Below are positions 11,598 through 20,738 of a stretch of 64,000 nt of DNA, piece after piece. The DNA comes from Phaeosaccion multiseriatum (taxonomy: Eukaryota > Ochrophyta, other classes): positions 3,563,894 through 3,627,893 of the forward strand of contig OZ218958.1 of NCBI GenBank assembly GCA_965112735.1, given 5' to 3'. The translations under genes were made by a program, and so were the position numbers. The notes under the pieces are model-generated. The model had not been told where the DNA came from and made no database searches. It saw nothing but the letters and a program-made list of their open reading frames with translations. Position 1 is the stretch's first letter. Each line of letters starts with the position of its first letter.

Positions 11598-13027
11598 TCA
11601 CTTGGAGGCGGTCTTTCGAGCCTTGTCCGTGTCCTTGTCCGCCTCTGGGAGGGCCTGCTTGGTCCTGCGTGAAGGCCGCACCACGGCTTCCGGCTTGGGG
11701 ATGTCGAGGAGGGTCTTGACTCCCTTGACCATGACGTAGCTGTGCTCGTAGTCCGGCGCCCAGTAGTTGTGTCTGCCCGGGCCGTGAACTTGCACACCGC
11801 ACAGCACGGCGTAGTCCTCCTTCTCGCTGTCAACGGTGCTCTGCAGGTAGCGCTCGATCTGCTTCACAATGACGTTCTTGGCGAGCTTGGTGAGCTCCGC
11901 CAGGTCCTCGCCGCCCTTGCCCTTGTTGGCGTTGAGCGCCTCGATGAGCATGGCCGACAGAGCCGTCATCTCAAGGTCAGGGTCGCTGCAGAAGGAACGA
12001 GCGAATGCGAAGAGAAAAGGATATGAGGGGGGGAGTGTGAGCAAGCACGAATCCCGCAGTGTAGCCCTCAACATGACACCCTGTCTCTTCCCCGTCCATC
12101 CCGCTCCTCTCTCGCACTCACCTCGTCTCGAGCTTGGGCACGTCCAGTGGCGTCTTGCCCTCGCACTTGCTCAGCTGCCCGTGCAGCCCCGCCAGAGCCC
12201 CGCATGCCTTGGAGTGGGACTTCATGTGCTCCCTCTCGCAAGTCCCGAGCTCCCCCTTGGCCCCAATGCCGATGTGCGGGGCGAAGAAGTACACGTACTT
12301 GGGCCGGCAGCCCTCGGGCCCGGTGGTGGGTGCGTGCGCGTGCATGGCGCCGAAGGCCGTGTTGCCAGCGAAGCAGAGCCCGCCCAGGCCCCTCATGGAG
12401 AAGGGCTCCCCGAGCTCCTCCTTGACGAGCCTCAACAAAGTAGTGCAGATCTCGTCGCGGCAGACGCCCACGCAAGGGATGCACGTGTTGTGGGCAAAGC
12501 CGTGCGTCCTGAGGGCCGCGGCGGCCAGCTTTACGAACTTGGCCTCCTGTATGAGTAGCGAGAGGGAGCGGGGAAAGTCAGTAGCAGCACAGCAGCAGCG
12601 GTATAGAGACGGACGGAGCGGGTGGTATCTTCCTTTCGTTCCCCACTCTCAATCCTCAAAGGCGAGCTCGCCCTACCTCAAACGCATGGCCAAAGTGCTC
12701 CGCAACCTTGTCGTGGAAGCCCGCCGGTGTGCGGTCGAAGCTGAAAGCCCTTTGCAAGAACTCCATCTGCAAATCCACGCAGTGAAAATGAGGCGGTGGG
12801 GTGGGAGGGGGACTAAGTAGGCGCGGGAGCAAAACGAAAGGTAAAGAAAGCAGGAAAAGAAAGAGGGAGGGGAGAAGGATAGGTCGCAAGGGCGGCGGCG
12901 GACAGAGGGGCCGCAGGCAGCCAAAGCGTTGTGTGCGCATCCTCACCTTCTTCTTCACATCCTTGCTCATCGTCGTCGTCATTGCCGTCGTCGTCGTCGT
13001 CCTCTCCGTCGCCATTGAAGTTGCCAT
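11598..13027 (-). CDS. LCIB/theta-type carbonic anhydrase, copy 2
   Basis: Tandem paralogue of the gene at 9335-10729 with the same four-exon structure: 12947-13027, 12677-12766, 12122-12546 and 11598-11985. Exons 2-4 have exactly the same lengths as copy 1 (90, 425 and 388 nt). The predicted protein is 327 aa from the first ATG of a Thr-rich leader (MATSMATERTT), or 308 aa from the ATG at 12970 that aligns with copy 1. The zinc-ligand motifs CRDEI, PHIGIG and KACGAL are all intact. Exon 2 starts ATGGAGTTCTTGC, so an MEFLQRAF start is a further option. It shares 'KSHSK' with copy 4 but 'LLRLVKEE' with copy 3, a mosaic pattern. The reading frame is uninterrupted. Confidence 0.78.
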
Positions 13028-13706
13028 TGTCCGTTTGCAGCCGTAGACCTCTGTTCGGGTGTGAAGGGTTTATGGTAGCGCGTCGCAGAAAGGTAAGCAG
13101 CTCAAAGCAGCTCAAAGATAACAGTGAGTGAGGAGGAGTGAGGCTAAGGCAAGGCAGGGACTATAATATCAGGTGGAGGTAAATTGATTGATCCCCCTTC
13201 CCCTCCAAAAAAAGCAGACAGTGTCCAGTTTCAGCGCGCTGTCCGCTTCTAAACGGCAGCTGGCCGGCCAACCGCCAACAAAATGGAAGGCTCTTGCGCC
13301 CGGAACTCCGTATAATTGCGTCACCAATGGGCGGTGTTGACGATGCTGACGCCATTATGATACAGCTTAGTACTGAGTCGACGAAGATGGCACCCCCCTC
13401 TAGGAGAGCCGACAGGAGGGCAGAAGGCCCCGGCCGCTCCCCTGACGTGATACCGGCCGAGCGATTCTCGGTAGCAGCAGCCATCATGCTACCGGGCCCT
13501 CCAGGTCCGGGCCGGTAGCAGCCACGCTACTGGAAATCGGCCGGTAGCAGGTAGCACAGGACGCCGGCTGGCGCCGGCAGTAGCAGGGGCAGGGAGCACG
13601 TTGGCTGACGCCGACGGTAGCTTGTAGGTGGTAGCGTGGTAGCAAGCCGGCTGACGCCGGCGATAGTAGGCCTACAGGTAGCTGGTGACACCTCAGTGGT
13701 CGAGTA
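13028..13706. other. Spacer with GCCGGTAG-rich palindromic block
   Basis: No gene is seen. From about 13425 to 13700 it is dense in gccggtagcag, ctgacgccgg and their complements, forming many short inverted repeats. The left part (13195-13385) is homologous to the upstream region of copy 1. Confidence 0.5.
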
Positions 13707-13921
13707 GCTAACGAGGAGGGACAGGCAGCCAGACAACATGCTGAAGCGGGACAGCAGGCGCAGGACAAGACGGTCGTGGGGGGGGCATCAGCCAAGACTG
13801 GCGGTTGATGCCTACTACGAGCAGTTCCGGCGGCAGCGCTCCTACACGTACGGCCGGTAGTGCAGGCATGGAGGGGAGAGCTGTTTACTTGATACAGTCC
13901 ATTGGTCTACAACATTAAAAT
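13707..13921 (+). pseudogene. Relic of the CHERP G-patch 3' end, copy B
   Basis: Second carried-along fragment of the last CHERP exon, beginning gctaacgaggagggac and running past the stop-codon region into the 3' flank (gtgcaggcatggaggggaga is identical to the parent). It starts further 3' than copy A and has several indels, for example after 'gcagccagacaacatg', which destroy the frame. Confidence 0.9.
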
Positions 13922-14083
13922 TAAAACGTCCTACTCGCTCTATATGTATATAAATGACTCAACCCCTCCCCAAAAACTGCTGTACAATCCTTACAAGTGT
14001 CTTTGTCCGGCGGCGACTTGTCACCCCGGACTGGTTAGCGCACTCTAAAACACACGCGCACCCCCTCCCCCCTCCCATCCACT

Positions 14084-15495
14084 TCACTTGGAGACGGTCT
14101 TTCGAGCCTTGTCCGTGTCCTTGTCCGCCTCTGGGGGGGCCTGCTTGGTCCTGCGTGAAGGCCGCACCACGGCTTCCGGCTTGGGGATGTCGAGGAGGGT
14201 CTTGACTCCCTCGACCATGACGTAGCTGTGCTCGTAGTCCGGCGCCCAGTAGTTGTGTCCGCCCGGGCCGTGAACTTGCACACCGCACAGCACGGCGTAG
14301 TCCTCCTTCTCGCTGTCAACGGTGCTCTGCAGGTAGCGCTCGATCTGCTGCACGATGACGTTCTTGGCGAGCTTGGTGAGCTCCGCCAGGTCCTCGCCGC
14401 CCTTGCCCTTGTTGGCGTTGAGCGCCTCGATGAGCATGGCCGACAGAGCCGTCATCTCAAGGTCAGGGTCGCTGCAGAAGGAACGAGCGAATGGGAAGAG
14501 AAAAGGATATGAGGGGGGGATTGGGAGCAAGCACGAATCCCGCAGTGCAGCCCTCAACATGACACCCTGCCTCTGCCCCGTCCATCCCGCTCCTCTCTCG
14601 CACTCACTTCGTCTCGAGCTTGGGCACGTCCAGTGGCGTCTTGCCCTCGCACTTGCTCAGCTGCCCGTGCAGCCCCGCCAGAGCCCCGCATGCCTTGGAG
14701 TGGGCCTTCATGTGCTCCCTCTCGCAAGTCCCGAGCTCCCCCTTGGCCCCGATGCCGATGTGCGGGGCGAAGAAATACACGTACTTGGGCCGGCAGCCCT
14801 CGGGCCCGGTGGTGGGTGCGTGCGCGTGCATGGCGCCGAAGGCCGTGTTGCCAGCGAAGCAGAGCCCGCCCAGGCCCCTCATGGAGAAGGGCTCCCCGAG
14901 CTCCTCCTTGACGAGCCTCAACAAAGTAGTGCAGATCTCGTCGCGGCAGACGCCCACGCAAGGGATGCACGTGTTGTGGGCAAAGCCGTGCGTGCTGAGG
15001 GCTGCGGCGGCCAGCTTTACGAACTTGGCCTCCTGTATGAGTAGCGAGAGGGAGCGGGGAAAGTCAGTAGCAGCACAGCAGCAGCGGCATAGAGACGGAC
15101 GGAGCGGGCGGTATCTTCCTTTCGTTCCCCACTCTCACTCCTCAAAGGCGAGCTCGACCTACCTCAAACGCATGGCCAAAGTGCTCCGCAACCTTGTCGT
15201 GGAAGCCCGGCGGTGTGCGTTCGAAGCTGAAAGCCCTTTGCAAGAACTCCATCTACCAAATCCAATCAGGCAGGCGCAGTAAAAAGAGTGGTGGGGTGGA
15301 ACGGTGGGTAAGCGGGCGGCAGAACGGAAGGGAACGACAGAGGGTGGCACCGATAGGTCGCAAGGGCGGCGTGGACAGAGAGGGGCCACAGGCAGCCACA
15401 GCCACCAGCGCTGTGCGCATCCTCACCTTCTTCCTCCTCATCGTCGTTGCCGTCCCCGTCGCCGTCGTCCTCTCCGTCGCCATTGAAGTTGCCAT
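14084..15495 (-). CDS. LCIB/theta-type carbonic anhydrase, copy 3
   Basis: Tandem paralogue with exons 15427-15495, 15163-15252, 14608-15032 and 14084-14471, giving 323 aa. Exon 1 encodes a Thr/Arg-rich leader ending MRRKK. Exon 2 begins MEFLQRAFSFERTPPG. The core motifs CRDEI, FAPHIGIG and KACGAL are intact. The exon 3 donor is GAGACGAA|GTGAGT, giving KLETN at the junction where copies 2 and 4 have KLETS and copy 1 KLEPA. No stop or frameshift is present. The exact N-terminus is uncertain, as for the other copies. Confidence 0.78.
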
Positions 15496-16014
15496 TGTCC
15501 GTTTAGTACAGCCGGTGTAGTAGCCAGAGCGTCGTTCGGGTGTGAAGGGTTTATGGTAGTAGCAGTAGTAGGGCGTTGAATTGTAGTGGCTGATTGAGGA
15601 GGAGTGAGGCAAGTCAGGATTGATGTTGATGATGTCAGGTGGGAGGGTGGAAGCGGGAGAGAGGAATAAAATAAAGCCATTGAATAAATAACCCGCCGCC
15701 AGGGGCCTCCACGGGGTCAAGCAGCAACTTCCAGACAGTTTCAGTTTCAGCGCGCTGTCCACTTTTCGCGCCGATTTTGCCAAAATCATCGACCACATGC
15801 ACGCCGGCCGCTCGGCCGATCTGGGCCTAGGCCGGCGGCCTCTAGCCCGCCTCTAGTTAGACAGCCTTTAGGCAGCCACTAGACAGCCTCCGCCCCCCTG
15901 ACCGCGGCCGGCCGGCCGGCCCGCCCAGCCAGTGGTAGCAGCACAACTGTAGGCTAGGCATGCACTCCTCGCAGGGCAGCCAGGCGAGGCGGAAAGAGAC
16001 AACACGAACCCAGT
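15496..16014. other. Upstream region of copy 3 with GGCC palindromes
   Basis: No gene. The segment 15735-15780 holds the copy-upstream block cagtttcagcgcgctgtcc and then ttttcgcgccgattttg. From 15800 to 15945 there is a run of GGCC/GGCCGG palindromes. Homology with the other LCIB units ends near here, where the 2.4-kb insertion begins. Confidence 0.5.
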
Positions 16015-17228
16015 CTACTCCTCAGTTCCAATCCCATATATTGGCTTGCTTAAAGTGACTACTATGTGCACTCTGGTGGGCACTCCCACCGTCCTCCCGG
16101 TCCTGCTGGCTGGCTGGCTGGAGGGAAGGTCGAGGCAACGAAGGTAGTACTCTCTTCCGCAGGTGCCCTCGTTGTGGCAGATAATGGTGTTGCTCGGGTT
16201 GGTACTCTGCGACAGATGTTGCTTGCAGAAGGTTTCCTTGGCAGCAGCCATTGACTTGGTTCTTGGCTTGGGCTGGCTGTTTAGTTCCTCCTTCCTCGCA
16301 AGTGCCTGGCTGGCTCGCTGGGCCTGTAGCTACCAGCGCTCGTACCGGTGCGGCATAGTTTTGACCCCTTCTTACCCGACCCTTCGAGCTGACTTCCCTA
16401 GGGAGGTGCGCGTGGTCCCCTCTGTCGCTACCCTCATCGCTACTCTCCCCTTCGTTACACTCCCTCCGCTCCCTGCCTCTAGCTACTGCCTCGCTCCCTC
16501 GCTCCCGTCCTCCGTCCTCACTGCTATCGCTCACGCCTTGACTTGCGCGTCCATTGCTTCTGCCCAGGTCTTGAGACAAGGCGCCGTCTTCACCTTCCTA
16601 TTGGCTGACGAGAGTGCTGTACTCTTCGAACTGCTCTGTCGAGATGCAAAAGCTCTCCAGCCATGGTTGTTGTCGGGCCCCCAGTGGCGTTGCTGTACAA
16701 GAAGGCCTGGAAACTGACCGCTGAAACGAGCTCAAAAGCATACTCAATGTTGCCATCGCCAGCGTCGCCTCCATCGTCAACTTTGCTCTCAGCCAACTTT
16801 GTCGAAGCCGCGAATCTGAGGCTTGTTGGGCTTGATGTACTTGCTTGCGCTGTTTCCTGCTTGGTGCGCCCCCCTCTCTTCCATGACACGTCAACACATG
16901 CTCCAACAAGAGCTCAGCAAGATAAAAAGGCTGATCAGCACCCTTCTCCGCCTTTGCTTACCACGTACACTTGATGGGCCCTGGGCTGAGCAAAAGCTTC
17001 TTCGATTGCTGCTTCCTCTGTGTAAGAGCACTGCCGGCCGAGCGGGCCTGGCTGGTTGCTTGCCTCTTCTTGCCTGCCCCCCCCCTTCCCTTGAGCATCC
17101 TCTGCTGCTTTCGCCTGCGCTGTTTGCTCCACGATGCATGGCGAGAGGGGCGGTGCCTTGCTGAAAACACCCATGTTCAGTGACTCTCTTCTGTTTGGCA
17201 GAGGCCTAACCCTAACCCTTCGCCACAT
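16015..17228 (-). pseudogene. Degenerate gene or element fragment with PHD-like finger
   Basis: I do not recognise a complete gene. On the minus strand 16015-16251 reads ETFCKQHLSQS, then TIICHNEGTCGREYYLRCLD, the spacing of the second half of a PHD zinc finger (C-x2-G-x-C...C-L-D-L-P), with the first Cys pair reduced to C-x2-H. A different frame upstream (16579 down to about 16270) has a charged linker typical of such proteins and would have to be spliced or frameshifted into the finger. Open frames at 16590-16909 and 16935-17228 may be earlier exons. No single consistent model emerges, so it may be decayed or of mobile origin. It interrupts the LCIB array. Confidence 0.3.
17205..17218. repeat. 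Interstitial telomere-like repeat
   Basis: CCTAACCCTAACCC, just over two units of the C-rich telomere strand, sits inside the insertion between LCIB copies 3 and 4. It is short enough to be chance, but the same motif forms the chromosome end. Confidence 0.6.
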
Positions 17229-17387
17229 CTCTCAGAGCTCTCAATTGCGTTATTCCCTCACTTCTCTACTCATTTGATAAAGTCGGCTTTGGAGAGCCCT
17301 TTCGTCTGCGGGCAGTATGTAGGACAACAGTTAGGAAGGGAAGGGTGTATTGTGAAGGTCCGAGTACAGTGAAGGGTGGACTCACCC

Positions 17388-17862
17388 ACTCACTCACACA
17401 CACACACCCACTCACACACACACCCACTCACTCACTCACTCGCTGTCTCAATTACTCACTCACCTACTCACTCTCCCTCACTCACTCACTCACTCACTCA
17501 CTCACTCACTCACTCACTCTCCCACTTACTCACCCACTCAAATCACTCACTCACCCACTCACTCACCCACTCACTCCCTCTCCCACTCACTCACTACCTC
17601 ACTCCCTCTCCCACTCACTCACTGCCTCACTCCCTCCCCAACTCACTCACTACCTCCCTCCCTCCCCCTTTCACTCACTACCTCACTCCCTCGCCCGCTC
17701 ACTCACTTTCTCACTCACCCACTCACCCACTCACCCACTCACTCACTCACTCGCTCACTCACTCACTCACTCACTCACTCACTCACTCACTCACTCACTC
17801 ACTCACTCACTCACTCACTCACTCACTCACTCACTCACTCACTCACTCACTCACTCACTCAC
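17388..17862. repeat. (CACT)n tetranucleotide array
   Basis: About 475 bp of CACT/CTCA repeats, impure on the left and pure from about 17730. It is in the insertion between LCIB copies 3 and 4. Open frames across it (His-Ser-Leu-Thr repeats) are artefacts. Confidence 0.9.
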
Positions 17863-18277
17863 CTCCCAGCCACCCAAAGGAAGTGTACCCTCTCACTGAC
17901 CTTATGTACAGGGTTCCACGCCAGCGGCGACAGGGGCCTGGCTGCTTGCAGGTGTGGTAGCCTCTCCCATGCTGTCGGCTCTTCTGCGAGGCCGGATAGT
18001 CCCATGAGAGCGCTGAGCTCTCCTTCTTCGTCCGCTCACGGATCGACATTCCTCTTTTTTTCTCCATGTGCCTCAGAAGAGTGAGATGCCCGTCCTTCTC
18101 CCGGCCGCCCTACTAGGCGCCGGTAGGCGCCGGACAATTCTCCCAATAGGCCTTGGGCGCGAGGCTAGGCGTGCATGTGCGTGTGACACGTCAGTGGCAG
18201 ATAGCTTCACAGCCAACCACCCGACGAATGAAGATGGTGCGGTGCGTTTCACCCCCCCCCACATCCTCGCTGAGATC
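17863..18277. other. Spacer before CHERP relic C
   Basis: No gene is seen. At 18095-18165 there is a GCGCCGG/CTAGGCG palindromic cluster like the one at 13425-13700. At 18218-18277 the sequence matches 11125-11184 (cgacgaatgaagatggtgcg and onward), showing that relics A and C share the same upstream breakpoint. Confidence 0.55.
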
Positions 18278-18420
18278 GGACAGGAGGGCAAGGGGCTCGG
18301 GGTTAACGAGAAGGGACGGGCAGACAACATTGCCGACGCGGGACAGCAGGCGCAGGACAAGACGCGTGGGGGGGGCATCCGCTAAGGCTGCGGCGGCTGA
18401 TGCCTACGAGGAGTAGGGAT
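18278..18420 (+). pseudogene. Relic of the CHERP G-patch 3' end, copy C
   Basis: Third fragment of the last CHERP exon. It carries the same one-base loss after 'aagacg' and the same 'catccgctaag' change as relic A. It ends sooner: gcctacgaggag is followed at once by tagggatggagg, having lost the segment for FRRQRSYTYGR. Confidence 0.9.
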
Positions 18421-18693
18421 GGAGGGAAAAGGTGTTACTTGTTACTTGGTTCTAAAACATTAAAATTAAAAAAAAAAATCCTACTCGCTCGGTATGTATA
18501 TAAATGAGTCAACCCCCGCCCGCCCAAAACTGCTGTACAATCGTTACAAAAAGATACAAAAATGTCCCTGTCCGGCGGCGATTTGTCACCCCGGACCATT
18601 GTATGTAGCGCCTTCAAAAACCCATGCCCACCCCCTCCCCCCTCCCCTCTCCCTTCTTTGTATCAAAACTCCCCCTCCCCCCTCCCATCCACT

Positions 18694-20120
18694 TCACTTG
18701 GAGGCGGTCTTTCGAGCCCTGTCCGTGTCCTTGTCCGCCTCTGGGGGGGCCTGCTTGGTCCTGCGTGAAGGCCGCACCACGGCTTCCGGCTTGGGGATGT
18801 CGAGGAGGGTCTTAACTCCCTCGACCATGACGTAGCTGTGGTCGTAGTCCGGCGCCCAGTAGTTGTGTCCGCCCGGGCCGTGAACTTGCACACCGCACAG
18901 CACGGCGTAGTCCTCCTTCTCGCTGTCAACGGTGCTCTGCAGGTAGCGCTCGATCTGCTGCACGATGACGTTCTTGGCGAGCTTGGTGAGCTCCGCCAGG
19001 TCCTCGCCGCCCTTGCCCTTCTTGGCGTTGAGCGCCTCGATGAGCATGGCCGACAGAGCCGTCATCTCAAGGTCAGGGTCGCTGCAGAAGGAACGAGCGA
19101 ATGCGAAGAGAAAAAGGATATGAGGGGGGGAGTGGGAGCAAGCACGAATCCCGCAGTGTAGCCCTCAACATGACACCCTGCCTCTGCCCCGTCCATCCCG
19201 CTCCTCTCTCGCACTCACCTCGTCTCGAGCTTGGGCACGTCCAGTGGCGTCTTGCCCTCGCACTTGCTCAGCTGCCCGTGCAGCCCCGCCAGAGCCCCGC
19301 ACGCCTTGGAGTGGGACTTCATGTGCTCCCTCTCGCAAGTCCCGAGCTCCCCCTTGGCCCCAATGCCGATGTGCGGGGCGAAGAAGTACACGTACTTGGG
19401 CCGGCAGCCCTCGGGCCCGGTGGTGGGTGCGTGCGCGTGCATGGCGCCGAAGGCCGTGTTGCCAGCGAAGCAGAGCCCGCCCAGGCCCCTCATGGAGAAG
19501 GGCTCCCCGAGCTCCTCCTTGACGAGCCTCACCAAAGTAGTGCAGATTTCGTCACGGCAGACGCCCACGCAAGGGATGCACGTGTTGTGGGCAAAGCCGT
19601 GCGTCCTGAGGGCTGCGGCGGCCAGCTTTACGAACTTGGCCTCCTGTATGAGTAGCGAGAGGGAGGGGGGAAAGTCAGTAGCAGCACAGCAGCAGCGGCA
19701 TAGAGACGGACGGAGCGGGCGGTATCTTCCTTTCGTTCCCCACTCTCACTCCTCTTGTCCCCTTCGAAGGCGAGCTCGACCTACCTCAAACGCATGGCCG
19801 AAGTGCTCCGCAACCTGGTCGTGGAAGCCCGGCGGCGTGCGTTCGAAGCTGAAAGCCCTTTGCAAGAACTCCATCTACCAGATCCAATCAGGCAGGCGCA
19901 GTAAAAAAGAGGTGGGGGGGGGAAGGGGGGTAAGCGGGCGGCAGAACGGAAGGTGGAAGACAACAGGAAGGGAAGGACAGCAAGCAAACAGCAAGGTGGA
20001 CAGAGGGGTCAGCCAGCCATTGGTTGGCAGCCACAGCGCTGTGCGCATCCTCACCTTCTTCCTCCTCATCGTTGTTGCCGTCCCCGTCGCCGTCGTTTTC
20101 GTCGCCATTGCAGGTGCCAT
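18694..20120 (-). CDS. LCIB/theta-type carbonic anhydrase, copy 4
   Basis: Fourth tandem paralogue with exons 20055-20120, 19785-19874, 19219-19643 and 18694-19081, giving 322 aa. Exon lengths again match the other copies. The leader MAPAMATKTTATGTATT is followed by MRRKK and MEFLQRAFSFERTPPG. CRDEI, FAPHIGIG and KACGAL are intact. In exon 3 the start of the core (TTLVRLVKEE and the silent changes around it) matches copy 1, while the part with KSHSK matches copy 2, which suggests gene conversion. Its 5' end is divergent from the P-domain gene at 20739. Confidence 0.78.
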
Positions 20121-20738
20121 TGTCCGTTTACAGCTGGTGTGTTCGCCAGAGCTTCGTTCGGGTTTGAAGGGGGTATGGTGGTGTGTCGCAGAGAAGAAGC
20201 AAACAGCTCAAGCAAAGATATTGTGAGTGAGGAGGAGAGAGAGTGAAGATAAACGCCCCGCGCTATACCTGGCGCTACCAGCTCTACTCTCACCCGCTCT
20301 AACGCGGTGTAAAAAAATGTGGTGTGGTGGCGGCCTAATCCCTATCCACCGCACGAAAACAGATTCGGTTCGCGGAACGCTCCGCGCACTCTATCCTAAC
20401 AATAGTCCCTCGCGAGAAACCCACTCGTCACGAGTTTTTTTCCTCTCTCAGGAGGCCTCACTCTGCAGGAGAGAGATCATACGTGAATACAAAAGGATCC
20501 GTTTTAAATTGTCGAAGGCCGTATATAGGCCTGAGGAGGTGGAGAGCCCGAGGCTGGCGAGGAGCTTTTTATTCAGTGCGGAGGAGGCAGGGGCTTGTCA
20601 ACGCTTTGTGCCACCGCAGAGGAATAGAGGAGGAGGAGGAGGACGAGGACGAGAAGTAGGGTAGGAGGAGGAGGAGGAAAGGAGGAGGAGGAGGAGCGTG
20701 GGGACGTGGCTGCATCACCTCTTAGCCCTTGGGTTAGG
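20121..20738. promoter_or_regulatory. Divergent promoter region with TATA-like site
   Basis: A 618-bp region between LCIB copy 4 (-) and the P-domain gene (+). A TATA-like site, gccgtatataggcc, lies at 20518-20531, about 210 bp before the plus-strand ATG. A GAG-rich tract (20624-20698) immediately precedes that ATG. No other gene is supported. Confidence 0.4.

Noticed and set aside
17345-17960. Two plus-strand open frames of 184 and 194 codons rich in His, Ser, Leu and Thr
   Set aside because: They are translations of the CACT tetranucleotide array.
20227-20664. 145-codon plus-strand frame upstream of the P-domain gene
   Set aside because: No domain or splice continuity. It lies in the divergent promoter region and ends in GAG-repeat sequence.
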